This document shows, piece after piece, positions 52,424 to 61,710 of a stretch of DNA of 64,000 nucleotides. Position numbers and translations under genes: made by a program. Location: assembly GCF_030268685.1 (NCBI RefSeq), contig NZ_BSRQ01000031.1:16670-80669 (forward strand), given 5' to 3'. The notes under the pieces are model-generated. The model saw only the letters and a program-made list of their open reading frames with translations, was not told the DNA's origin and made no database searches. Position 1 is the stretch's first letter. Every line of letters starts with the position of its first letter. This DNA is from Microtetraspora sp. NBRC 13810. GTDB lineage: Bacteria; Actinomycetota; Actinomycetes; Streptosporangiales; Streptosporangiaceae.

Positions 52424-52669
52424 ATGACCTGGCTCAACGAGACCGGTCGGCACATCAGTCTGGTCACCTTCCGCAAGAACGGCCAGGCCGTCCCCACCCC
52501 GGGCGCGTTCGTCGTAGACGGCGAGGAGTTGTTCGTGCTGACGGCACGGAACAGCGGCAAGGTCAAACGAGGGAGCGTTGACCGCCGAAGCAGTCGCCGC
52601 GTCGCCACCGGAAGTCCTGACCACGAAACGCCTGATCACTGTTCATGCCACGCGAGCCTGAGGAACTGA
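52424..52669 (+). pseudogene. PPOX-class F420-dependent oxidoreductase, N-terminal remnant
   Basis: The first 50 codons (HISLVTFRKNGQAVPTPGAF, then VLTARNSGKVKR) match the start of F420-dependent PPOX proteins. After KVKR the match ends and the frame runs out of phase to a stop, so most of the usual 130 residues are lost. Confidence 0.6.
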
Positions 52670-52673
52670 CCGC

Positions 52674-53427
52674 ATGGAAATCGGACTGTCGAGCTATGGT
52701 GCCGCGCCCATCCCGGAGCTCCTGACCGAGATCGAGCGCGCAGCGGCGAACGGCTTCTCTCGCTTCTGGCTCGGTGAGCACGGCGGATGGGATCCACTGA
52801 CGGTGTTCGCCGCACTGGGCGACCGCGCACCGGACATCGAACTGGCCACGTCCGTCGTGGGGACCTACCCGCGACATCCTCTCGCCCTGGCCGCCCAGGC
52901 GCTGACCGCACACGCCGCAACCGGTGGGCGGCTGACCCTCGGCATAGGTCCGAGCCACGCACCGGTCGTCGAAGGCAGGTACGGGCTGACCTGGCAGCCC
53001 CCCGTACGGCACACCCAAGAAATACTGGACGTCCTCCGCCCCGTCCTGCGGGGCAGGAGGTAGAGGTCCGCGGTCCGTCGATCACAGCGGTCGGCGGCGT
53101 CGCCACCCCAGAGGTGGACCCGCCTTCCCTCCTGCTCGCCGCGAACGGGCCTCGCATGCTCGCCCTCGCCGGCGAGCGAGCCGACGGCGCGCTCACGATG
53201 TGGACGACGCGGCCCTGCCCACCTTCCGCGCCTTGCTCGATCGGCAGGGCTCCACAGGACCGGACGACACCCTGGTCGCCGGCGACGAGACCCCTGTGGA
53301 AGAAACGGTAGGCCGCTTCGCCGATGCCGGGGCCACCGAGCTGATCATCTTCCCCGTCGGACTTCCCGAGGATCAGCACCGCACGATCGCCCTGTTCGCC
53401 GATCTCGTCAAAACACACCGCCGGTAG
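52674..53427 (+). pseudogene. F420-dependent LLM-class oxidoreductase, frameshifted
   Basis: Three consecutive pieces in different frames make up one luciferase-like F420 oxidoreductase. Piece 1 (52674-53063) gives MEIGLSSYGAAPIPELLTEI and GRLTLGIGPSHAPVVEG. Piece 2 (about 53060-53200) gives PPSLLLAANGPRMLALAGE. Piece 3 (53200-53427) gives the C terminus with EETVGRFADAGATELIIFPV. At least two frameshifts separate them and some internal sequence is missing. Confidence 0.8.
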
Positions 53428-53981
53428 AACCGGCGTCTCAAACGAGAGCTCGCGTCCCACTCAGATACCTACCAAACCTCACGGCTGAAAGCGCGACTCC
53501 TCCGAAGCAGCTAGGCAGCCCGAACAAGCAGTCGGGTTGCCGTCACACCAGATGGAACTCCCCGGCCATGATCGGCTCGGGGCGTTCGGGCTGTTCAGGT
53601 GCTGTGGTCAGGGGCAAGGTCTCACCAACCTTCTGATCCGCGGAAAGGTCAGATGCCTGGTCAGCGGCGTTCCACCCTGCTCAGGCGGTGGTTGCGGGTC
53701 GGTACCGTGTGATCGTGAACGGCAGCGTTGCCGTATCGGCTGCTGTACAGCGCCTCCTCCGCTGAGCTATGGGACGGCCTCTCAATCCGCCGGCTCTTAT
53801 AGGTAGTCAGCCAGTCGACCACCTACAAGTGGCCATGCTGGAGCACTGAGACCTTGATGTCACATAGGCAGATCCGTTCCCATGCGGCATCCAGATGCAA
53901 GAGTGGCCGGATCCGGTCACGCGGCAATCCAGATGCAGGTGCCACGCGTCTCCCACGCACCGCCAGAACTCTGGAGAAGTC
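53428..53981. other. Intergenic region, no gene seen
   Basis: A 554-bp stretch between the LLM relic and the DUF4352 gene with mixed GC content and no sustained coding signature. It may be further decayed sequence. Confidence 0.5.
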
Positions 53982-54794
53982 GTGACGTATCCCCCGCAGG
54001 GCTCACAGCCGCCGCACGGCCAGCACCCTCAGCAGCCCTATGGCCGTACACCGCACGTACCGCAAGGGCATCTCCCACAGCAGCAGCCCTACGGGGACTA
54101 TCAGCCACGCCTCGGCTACCCGCCACCCCCACCGCCGCCGCGGAAGAACAACACCGGGCTGATCATCATGCTGGTCATCGGCATCCCGCTCCTGCTACTC
54201 GGCAGCTGCGTGGCAACTGTGACTGCCCTCGGCAGCAACACCACCACGATTGCCGATGAGCGGCTGCGCTCTGCCCCCGACCAAGCGCAGCCTGCTGATA
54301 CCTCAGCCCCCGCGGCGACCACACAAACCACTCAGCCCACAGAAGTCCAGCAGTCTCAGGAACCGCCTACTGAGCAGGGCCAGGTCGCCAAGGTCGGCGA
54401 GACCATCACCGTCAAGGGGCGAGAGCCCGGCGTCCAGGTCGCTGTCACCCTTAATCGGGTCATTGACAACGCGACCTCGAACAACCAGTTTCTCCAGCCC
54501 GATGCCGGCACCCGGTACGTTGCCGTCGAACTCACTCTCAAGAACGTCGGTCAACAGGTCTACACCGACTCTCCGATGTTCGGCGCTGACCTGATCGACG
54601 CCGAAGGTCAGCAGCATCGCACTACGTTGGCCCCCATCACCGAAGGTGTCTCCTTTAGCGGATCGATCACGGTATCCCCAGGTGACTCTCGTAAGGGCGT
54701 CATCGTGTTCACAGTTCCCAGCAGTGCTAAGCCCGCGAAGCTGCAGTTCGGGGTCATGTTCCAACAGCAGAAAGGCGAATGGCAGCTCGATTGA
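53982..54794 (+). CDS. DUF4352 membrane-anchored protein
   Basis: A 270-residue protein starting at GTG 53982 (GGAGAAG upstream). The N-terminal 55 residues are Gln/Pro/Gly-rich and cytosolic, a membrane helix follows (LIIMLVIGIPLLLLGSCVA), then a Thr/Gln linker and a DUF4352 immunoglobulin-like domain (YVAVELTLKNVGQQVYTD) outside the cell. Such proteins are common in actinomycetes and presumably bind a surface partner. Confidence 0.85.
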   Translation: MTYPPQGSQPPHGQHPQQPYGRTPHVPQGHLPQQQPYGDYQPRLGYPPPPPPPRKNNTGLIIMLVIGIPLLLLGSCVATVTALGSNTTTIADERLRSAPDQAQPADTSAPAATTQTTQPTEVQQSQEPPTEQGQVAKVGETITVKGREPGVQVAVTLNRVIDNATSNNQFLQPDAGTRYVAVELTLKNVGQQVYTDSPMFGADLIDAEGQQHRTTLAPITEGVSFSGSITVSPGDSRKGVIVFTVPSSAKPAKLQFGVMFQQQKGEWQLD

Positions 54795-54944
54795 AAGACC
54801 AGGAGGGCAAGAAGGGGGCCGTTGCGAAGCGCAGTGATGACCGCTGCCGGGACAGGCAAATTACTTACGCTCTGCGGATCCGTTGGAGTGATGGGGTTGA
54901 GCTGTTCGACTGGGACCGCACTGACCTGTCCACACTGGATACCT

Positions 54945-55241
54945 TCATGCTGCGCCTGGTCTTTCACGCACCGCGAGCAGCGGTAACCGGACGCGCGAAT
55001 AGAACAGGGACTCCGTACAACCTGCCATGCCCGCGACCACGAAGACCGACACGAACCCCGACACCGCGGCCGACAGCACCAGCAACCCCATGACGCCGTT
55101 CAGCTCGTCGCGCGCTCCGGCGCCGGCGACCACCAGGCCGCTGCCGGCCACCAGCATCACGGCCAGGAGCACCGCCGCGAACGAAGCGGCAAAGCCCGTG
55201 CGATTGGTCCGGACGTTGTTCCAGGCGAGTACGACTGTCAC
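54945..55241 (-). pseudogene. FtsX-like ABC permease fragment
   Basis: About 98 codons from GTG 55241 resemble an inner segment of an FtsX/MacB-type permease (LAWNNVRTNRTGFAASFAAV, then one more helix). The usual protein is several hundred residues longer, so this is a remnant. Confidence 0.55.
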
Positions 55242-55480
55242 CGATGGCCGCCCAGCCGCACGCCGATCTGATCGACGGAGGGCCTGTTCAGGGCAGGTGT
55301 GCCCATAGCCGAGCATCCTCTACGCGGCCAGCTTTCGGGTGTCGTGGTGCCGATCTCCTCGTGTGAGCCGTGAGACGGATGATCCCCGGGACGGGGAGAA
55401 GTCGCCGCGCAGGGTCCAGAACCGCGATCATCAGCCGGAACGACCGGACGGACCTCGACGTCATTCCCCGCCATCGGCGC

Positions 55481-56083
55481 TCACAGCCAGTCGTGCTCAC
55501 GCGCGTACCGTGCCGCTTCGTGCCGGGTCCGGGTCTGGGTCTTCTGCATCGCGTTCGAGAGGTAGTTGCGCACCGTGCCCTCCGCCAGGTGGAGTCGGGT
55601 GGCGATGACGGCGACCGAGTAGCCGTCGCGGGTCGCTCGCAGCACGTCGATCTCGCGGTCGGTGAGCGGGCAGTCGTCGATGACTGCGAGGGCGGAGACG
55701 TCCGGGTCGATCCATCGCTTGCCCTCGTGCAAGGTCGCGATGACCGAGACGATGTGCGCCGGTTCCGCGGACTTGCTGACGAAGCCCTGTACCCCGAGTT
55801 TCAGTGCCTTGCGCAGCACTCCGGGCCTGGCATGGCGGGTCAGCATGAGGATCACCTGCTCCGGCCGTGCACGGCGGATCTCCGCGACGGCAGCGAGTCC
55901 ATCCATACCGGGCATCTCCAGATCGATGACGAGCACGTCGGGCAGGTGTCGCAGCGTGGCCTGGACGGCCGCCTCACCCTCTTCCGCTTCGGCGAGCACG
56001 GTGATCTCGCCTTCGAGAGGGAGCAACGCCGCCAGCGCCTTGCGCAGCAGCGCCTCGTCGTCGGCGAGTACCACGGTGGTCAT
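55481..56083 (-). CDS. Two-component response regulator, DesR/NarL family
   Basis: A 200-residue regulator: receiver domain with DDE at 8-10, phospho-Asp54 in VIDLEMPGMDG and Lys in FVSKS, then a LuxR helix-turn-helix (TDREIDVLRATRDGYS, EGTVRNYLSNAM). It lies 18 bases after the kinase gene and pairs with it. Probable target: the divergent ABC exporter. Confidence 0.95.
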   Translation of the reverse strand: MTTVVLADDEALLRKALAALLPLEGEITVLAEAEEGEAAVQATLRHLPDVLVIDLEMPGMDGLAAVAEIRRARPEQVILMLTRHARPGVLRKALKLGVQGFVSKSAEPAHIVSVIATLHEGKRWIDPDVSALAVIDDCPLTDREIDVLRATRDGYSVAVIATRLHLAEGTVRNYLSNAMQKTQTRTRHEAARYAREHDWL

Positions 56084-56101
56084 CGATCGTCCTTCCCCTT
56101 C

Positions 56102-57220
56102 TCAGAGGGCAGTGTCCGAACGGCCGTGCGGGAACGCCGCGGCCGTCAGGAAACGCCCGTCTTTCTGCTCCACCGTCAGTTCGCCTCCGTTGCTCATCAC
56201 TCGTTCCCTGAGCGTGGCGAGCCCCCGCAGTTCGGGCGGCGGAGCCTCCCGCGCGCCGTCGTTGACGATCGCGATGCCCGACTCCGACAGGGTGATGCGC
56301 ACCTGCTCGGCTTGCGCGTGCCGCAGGATGTTGGTCGTCGTCTCCCGCAGGACCTGGCCGAGCAGCTCGCCCGTGTACGCGTCGACCTCGGCCTCACGGT
56401 CGACGCGCACCCGGATGCCCGCGGCCTCGAAGAGGTTCTTCGCGTTCTCCAGCTCCGCGGACAGGTTGAGCCGCCGCTGCGCGTAGGCGAGCTCCTTGGT
56501 CTGGGTGATGGTGTCACTGACCAGGGCATGCACCTCGCGCAGCTCCTGCTCCACCCGTTCGGCGTCGCTGTGCACCAGCTTCTGGGCCAGCGCGATCTTC
56601 AGCTTCACCACATGCAGCGTGTGGCCCTGGATATCGTGCAGATCACTGGCGAAACGCATGCGCTCCCGGATGACGGCCATCTCGGCTTCGCGTTCTCGCG
56701 CCTCCTCCAGCTCCGCAACGAGGCCGTAGAACCTCTGATTGGGGAACATCAGGCCGGTCAGCACCGCGGTGACGCCCGCGGGGACGATGACGTATCCGAT
56801 CAGAACACCGGAGACGTCTTCCTGTGTGACCAACAGCCTCGCCGCGCCCACCGCGGCGACGTAGACGGTCAGCGCCAGGGCCGCCCGGCCTCGGTGGCGC
56901 GGCAGCTGGGGGACGGCGAGGGAGCCCACGATCAAAATGCCGTAGAACGCCGTGGCACTGTCCATCACCAGCACTCCGAGGGCCCATACGGCCGCGGTGA
57001 CGATCAGGCAGGGGAGCGCGACGCGGGCGATGTCGCGCGCCGCCCACTGTACGAAGGTCACCAGGGCCGCGACCACGCCCACCCCCAGGACAACGGCCTG
57101 CCACCAGGTCTCGGCGTCCGTCGCCACCAGCAGCGCCCCTACGACGGCGAGCAGCGGCAGGAACATGACGAGATTGAGCCTGCGCAGCCGTCCCCGCGTC
57201 CTCTCGGTGCGCTCGGACAT
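56102..57220 (-). CDS. Sensor histidine kinase, DesK-like
   Basis: A membrane kinase with four or five helices followed by the HisKA_3 motif DLHDIQGHTLHVVKLK and an ATPase domain with ETTTNILRHA. The GHTL variant after the His box is typical of DesK relatives. I place the start at ATG 57220 (GGGG eight bases upstream); the frame stays open to ATG 57439 and would add another hydrophobic segment. Upstream of its response regulator in an operon divergent from the ABC exporter. Confidence 0.88.
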   Translation of the reverse strand: MSERTERTRGRLRRLNLVMFLPLLAVVGALLVATDAETWWQAVVLGVGVVAALVTFVQWAARDIARVALPCLIVTAAVWALGVLVMDSATAFYGILIVGSLAVPQLPRHRGRAALALTVYVAAVGAARLLVTQEDVSGVLIGYVIVPAGVTAVLTGLMFPNQRFYGLVAELEEAREREAEMAVIRERMRFASDLHDIQGHTLHVVKLKIALAQKLVHSDAERVEQELREVHALVSDTITQTKELAYAQRRLNLSAELENAKNLFEAAGIRVRVDREAEVDAYTGELLGQVLRETTTNILRHAQAEQVRITLSESGIAIVNDGAREAPPPELRGLATLRERVMSNGGELTVEQKDGRFLTAAAFPHGRSDTAL

Positions 57221-57521
57221 CGTGGGCGCCCCTGCCCGAGCCGACCACGACCCCACGCCGTCAGACATGAGACCGGCGCCGAGGCAGTGGAGGAAGAACG
57301 CCGCGCAGACCACGACCAAGGCGGTCATGTTGACCGTCAGCGGAATGCGTGTCCATGGGTGGCTCTCCAGGAGAGAACAGCGGGGTCTGCCCTCAGTATT
57401 CTTCCGGTTCCGTGGTGGGCACCAGTGACGCTGCGTCATACGTTCACCCGAGGAATGTCATGGCGAGGTGGTGACGTGGTCGCACTGCCCGGTGGGCGCG
57501 GCGGCTGCTGGGATCGACGGC

Positions 57522-58406
57522 ATGTCCTCGACACCAGTGATCGACGTTGAACGTCTGAACCTCACCTACGGCGACTTCCACGCCGTGAAGGACCTGTCCT
57601 TCCAGGTACGGCCCGGAGAGCTCTACGCGCTGCTCGGCACGAACGGGGCGGGGAAGACCTCGACCCTGGAGACCGTCGAAGGCCACCGCGCCGCCACCTC
57701 GGGCACCGTGCGGGTCTTCGGGAAGAGCCCGCGCGACCGGCGCGCCGTGCGGCCCAGGATGGGCATCATGCTGCAGGAGAGCGGATTCTCGCCGGACCTG
57801 ACGGTGCAGGAATCGGTCCGGCTGATCGGAAAACTCACGCAGCGCACCGACCGGGTCGAACGCGTGCTCGGCGTCGTCGACCTCACCCGCAAGGCCGGCA
57901 CCAAGGTGTCCCAGCTCTCCGGCGGCGAGAAACGACGCCTGGACTTCGCCACCGCCATGTACGGAACACCTGAGCTGATCTTCCTGGACGAGCCCACCAC
58001 CGGTCTGGACATCCAATCCCGAGACGACCTGTGGGACGTCGTGGACAAGCTGCGCGAAGACGGCTCCACCGTCGTGCTCACCACGCACTACCTGGAAGAG
58101 GCACAGCAGCGCGCCGACCGCATCGGCCTCATGCACAAAGGCGCCCTCCACCGAGAGGGAACCGTCTCCGAGCTGACGCGAACGCTGCCGGCCGCCATCC
58201 GCTTCTCCCTCGCGCCCGCCGCACCCGCGCCACCGCTGCGAGCCACGCGCGAGGGTGACGGGACGTTCCTCATCGAGACCTTCGGCCTGCAAGAAGACCT
58301 GCACACCTTGCTCCGCTGGGCGCAGGACCACGAGGTGGAGCTGCGAGAACTCCAGGCCGGACCGACCCGGCTCGACGACGTCTTCCGCGCCCTCGACAGC
58401 GAGTAG
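57522..58406 (+). CDS. ABC transporter ATP-binding protein
   Basis: A 294-residue ATPase of the drug/lipid exporter (ABC-2) type: Walker A GTNGAGKTS, Q-loop in MLQESG, signature LSGGE, Walker B LIFLDEPTTGLD and switch His in LTTHYLEE. The last 80 residues are an extra C-terminal domain. Start: ATG 57522. It forms an operon with the permease 33 bases downstream. Confidence 0.95.
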   Translation: MSSTPVIDVERLNLTYGDFHAVKDLSFQVRPGELYALLGTNGAGKTSTLETVEGHRAATSGTVRVFGKSPRDRRAVRPRMGIMLQESGFSPDLTVQESVRLIGKLTQRTDRVERVLGVVDLTRKAGTKVSQLSGGEKRRLDFATAMYGTPELIFLDEPTTGLDIQSRDDLWDVVDKLREDGSTVVLTTHYLEEAQQRADRIGLMHKGALHREGTVSELTRTLPAAIRFSLAPAAPAPPLRATREGDGTFLIETFGLQEDLHTLLRWAQDHEVELRELQAGPTRLDDVFRALDSE

Positions 58407-58439
58407 CCCCGATCCCTCCCAGCGACAAGGACCTTCGCC

Positions 58440-59159
58440 ATGCTCTCGATCGCTCTCAGTGAGCTGATCCAGATCTTCCGGAACCGGCTGGTTCTGGTCA
58501 CCAGTCTCGTCATGCCTGTGGCGGTCAGCGCGGTCTTCATCTACCAGCATGAAGGCTTCGCGGCCCTGGGCAGCCTCGGATACATCGCGGCGGTGGTCAT
58601 GTTCACCATCGGGGCGTTCGGGCTCTACACCACCACGGTCACCACCCTGGCCGCACGTCGGCAGAACCTCTTCCTCAAGCGGCTGCGCTCCACCGCGGCG
58701 GGCGACACCGCCATCCTCTCCGGGCTGCTCCTCCCGATCACCGTCATCTCGCTGGTCCAGGTGGCCGTGATCATGACCGCGCTGGCCGCGGTCACCGGCG
58801 AACCGGACAACGTCCTCCTCCTGGTGGCGGCCACCCTCTCCATGGTGATCATGATGCTCGGCCTGGGACTGGCCACCGCCGGAGTGACGAACTCCCCCGA
58901 ACACGCCCAGGTGACCACACTGCCCGTCAGCCTCGGCACCATCGCCGTGACCAGTTGGGTGGGGATCACCGGCACCGAGGAGCTCGCCCTGCTCAAACGG
59001 CTGCTTCCGGGCGGCTCGGCCACCGAACTGGTCCTCAACGCCTGGAACGGCGGCGCCCCTCTCACGGAGTCCCTGATCCTCCTGGCGCCCACGCTGGGCT
59101 GGGTCATCGTCGCCGTCGCACTGGCCTCGCGGATCTTCCGCTGGGAGCCGCGCCGATGA
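58440..59159 (+). CDS. ABC-2 type permease
   Basis: A 239-residue membrane protein with six predicted helices of the ABC-2 fold, including the cytosolic ARRQNLFLKRLRSTA coupling segment and the conserved NSPEHAQ loop. Partner of the ATPase upstream. Substrate unknown; drug, lipid or peptide export is typical of DesKR-linked exporters. Confidence 0.92.
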   Translation: MLSIALSELIQIFRNRLVLVTSLVMPVAVSAVFIYQHEGFAALGSLGYIAAVVMFTIGAFGLYTTTVTTLAARRQNLFLKRLRSTAAGDTAILSGLLLPITVISLVQVAVIMTALAAVTGEPDNVLLLVAATLSMVIMMLGLGLATAGVTNSPEHAQVTTLPVSLGTIAVTSWVGITGTEELALLKRLLPGGSATELVLNAWNGGAPLTESLILLAPTLGWVIVAVALASRIFRWEPRR

Positions 59160-59279
59160 CGGCGATCGGCGTGGATCACCCATGGGCGCGGATGACACGA
59201 CACCGGCCGGCCCGCGCCGGACGCCACACGCCGGCCCCGGCGACACCCATCGAGACCGGAGACCAAGGAGTTCACCACC

Positions 59280-60011
59280 ATGTCGACTGACCATGCCGGC
59301 CACCCGCGGCAGCCGGACCCGGCCGGTACCACCTCTCCGGCGCGCCCGGGCTGGCCCGAGATCGTGGTCGGCCTGCTCGCGATGGCGGCCGCCACGGCCG
59401 TGGCTCCGTTCTTCGGCCCGCTGGGGCTGGAGCTGGACACGGTGGTGTACGGGCTGACGCTGGCCGCCTGGTCGGGCATCGTCTGCCTCATCGGCTTCGC
59501 CGCGGCCGTGCTGATCCGCATCCGCTCCTGGGGCGTCTTCGGCGTGCGCCGCACCACCTGGCGCTGGATGGGCATCGGCGCGGTCGCGGGCGTGGTCGCG
59601 TTCGTGCTCAAGGGCGTGGTGAACTACGTCGTCATCACCCTGACCGGCTTCGACGCCGACCCCCAAGGCCCGTACTACGACGCGGCCGGCGGCGGCGTGC
59701 TGCCCCTGATCCTCACCCTCGCCTTCCTGGCCGTCCTCACCCCCATCGGTGAGGAGTTCCTCTTCCGCGGTGTCGTCACCAACGCCCTGCTGCGCTACGG
59801 ACCCGTCGTCGGCGTCCTGTCCAGCTCGGTGGTCTTCGCCCTCTTCCACGGCATCAACATCGCCATGACCACGGCGCTCGTGGTGGGCGTCATCGCCGCC
59901 GAGGTGATGCGCCGCAGCGGGTCGATCTGGCCCGCGGTGGCCGTCCACGCCGTCCACAACACGGGCCTACCGCTGTTCGTACTGCTCACCGGAAGCACCG
60001 GGCCCGGCTGA
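59280..60011 (+). CDS. CPBP-family intramembrane glutamic protease
   Basis: A 243-residue membrane protein with about seven helices. The three CPBP motifs are present: EEFLFRG, FALFH and HAVHN. Members process prenylated or other membrane substrates, and some protect against bacteriocins. It lies 120 bases after the permease in the same direction, so it may belong to the exporter operon. Start: ATG 59280 with AAGGAG upstream. Confidence 0.92.
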   Translation: MSTDHAGHPRQPDPAGTTSPARPGWPEIVVGLLAMAAATAVAPFFGPLGLELDTVVYGLTLAAWSGIVCLIGFAAAVLIRIRSWGVFGVRRTTWRWMGIGAVAGVVAFVLKGVVNYVVITLTGFDADPQGPYYDAAGGGVLPLILTLAFLAVLTPIGEEFLFRGVVTNALLRYGPVVGVLSSSVVFALFHGINIAMTTALVVGVIAAEVMRRSGSIWPAVAVHAVHNTGLPLFVLLTGSTGPG

Positions 60012-60450
60012 TCGCGTGAACGCGGCCGGTCCGCGCCGCTGCCAGCCCGTGGCCGGTGATCTGCCTTCCGGGTGGTCGGTACAACGAGGGCAGCACCCGC
60101 GCAACCGCCTCGTTGAAGCGAATCCGCAGGGGTTCACAGCTTCGGACCAGCCTACGGCTGTTGGAGTCTCCCACTTGCGTGCGGGCCACTGTCCCGACTC
60201 CTTCTCAATGGCGATGACTCGATCCAACTCGGCGTATACCGACTTGAGTAGGGCACCGACCTTCGACTGAAGCAAGGATGCTGTCCCTCCGGAAGGCGTC
60301 GCGCGCCAACTGGCGCTCACGCTTGTACTGCCGATCCCTTACCTCCGCCTCCCGCTTGGTCGTTAGTCGTTCCTTGGAGATCGTGAGGATTGACGTGCTG
60401 AGGGAGCCAAGCAAGACTCCAAGGAACCCGAAGAGCGCCTCTGCGGGCAT
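60010..60450 (-). pseudogene. Small membrane protein gene, several frameshifts
   Basis: Read leftward from 60450 the coding sense passes through three frames: a start with one membrane helix (MPAEALFGFLGVLLGSLSTS) and a charged coiled helix, then LQSKVGALLKSVYAELDRV and ESGQWPARKWETP in the next frame, then RIRFNEAVARVLPS in the third. The pieces add up to one protein of about 140 residues of unknown function. Confidence 0.6.
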
Positions 60451-60853
60451 GTCGGATCTCTTCCGTCCGTCGCCGTCAACAGCGGCCCGTTTGTACCACT
60501 GCGTGAAGCTTCGGCTATGCGAGAGCAGAGAGGCAGCCGCTTGAGGAGAGCGCGGCCGGAACCGTTCCGCCAGCTGATCTGACCTGGGCGAACAACCTGT
60601 ACCAGTGCCGCCCCCCGCTTGATCATCCCGTGCATGTCCCGCAATCGCGCCATCGCCGCCGAAGCCCGCTTCAGGGCCGCGATGGTCGAGGCAGGCCCGC
60701 CACGCCCAGCACCTGGCCGCCCGTCATCAAAAGACCCTGGCACGCCATTACCAATCCTCCTCGCAATTAGGGATCGGGCGTGCGGCGTGGCTTGGGGCCG
60801 GCTGAAGGCTTTCGCTTGCTTGATGGACGGGCCCACCCTCTGCGCCAAGATGA
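60451..60853. other. Intergenic region, no credible gene
   Basis: Open frames occur on both strands but none has consistent codon use. It probably holds decayed sequence. Confidence 0.45.
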
Positions 60854-61051
60854 TCACTGCGTCATTCGCTCCTGCGGTTCAGTTGAGGTCGCCTTGCGCC
60901 ACGTCTCCGCGACCTCCGAAGGGTTTTGCTGATAGAGGTTGCGGAAGAGCATTATTGCCACGCGGACGAGATCGGGGAGATCCCGCTCTACAGCGATCTG
61001 GAGGCCTTCCACAATTAATGCACAGGCCCTTCTCAAGTTGTTCTGATTCAC
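60854..61051 (-). CDS. Possible small protein, 65 residues
   Basis: A short frame from GTG 61051 with plausible helical content (RRACALIVEGLQIAVERDLP) and third-position bias weaker than in the neighbours. It has no clear ribosome site. It could be the end of a lost gene. Confidence 0.3.
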   Translation of the reverse strand: MNQNNLRRACALIVEGLQIAVERDLPDLVRVAIMLFRNLYQQNPSEVAETWRKATSTEPQERMTQ

Positions 61052-61431
61052 TTAGCAACTGGTTAATTGACAACGCGGCTGGTGGCCGAGTCCACCGAGT
61101 GGACCTCAGGGTTGGCAAGAGCAAGCGTGCGCCTGACGTCCTTCGGACGCCGCCTGCCGGTGACCGGGCTCGCGCTCGACGTGCGGCGGGAGTCTGTCTC
61201 CCCTTGCGACAGGCGGCGTAACCAGTTGCCGCGGTGCCCATCACCGTGGCCGCGACCGTCGACGGCCCACGCCGGTGTCGAGATGAACCGTCGATTCGAC
61301 ATGCTCGAATGCCCCGTGAGGAATCCGTCGATCAGCCAGGAAAGTCCACGAATCGAAACCCTTGACAAGGTGTCTCGCATTTATCAAGGCTATGATCAGG
61401 TACCAAATCGAAGAGGATTCGAGTTATTCGA

Positions 61432-61710
61432 ATGGTGGCGACAGAAATGCCGACGACGAGGAAGTCGTCGACCACGCTTGCACCGGGCGAGGAGTGGACC
61501 TGGGGTTCGCCGACGACGGACATCGTCACGAACGTCGACGCCATCCGATACGACTCGGTCTACCGCTGGATGACCGACGTCGAGCAGCCGGCTCACCCGC
61601 AGACGCCGACCGACCGGTATCCCGTCACGGGGGCCGCGCCTCACGCGCGGCCCCGAGGCCCGGAGCGGCACGAACGGACGCCTTGCTCAACGGAGAAGGA
61701 AGCACAATGA
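61432..61710 (+). pseudogene. Probable 3' gene remnant before the secreted protein
   Basis: Codons 18-68 of this frame look truly coding (GEEWTWGSPTTDIVTNVDAI, then YDSVYRWMTDVEQP). The frame then passes through a hairpin (61630-61654) and ends in a stop overlapping the next ATG (ATGA). I do not recognise it; it is probably the tail of a larger lost gene. Confidence 0.35.
61630..61654 (+). terminator. GC-rich hairpin ahead of the secreted-protein gene
   Basis: GGGGCCGCGC and GCGCGGCCCC form a perfect 10-bp stem with a 5-base loop, 52 bases before the start at 61707. Confidence 0.6.

Noticed and set aside
57444..59957. An 837-codon minus-strand frame across the ABC exporter genes
   Set aside because: It is a shadow of three plus-strand genes with strong motifs (Walker A/B, ABC-2 helices, CPBP motifs).
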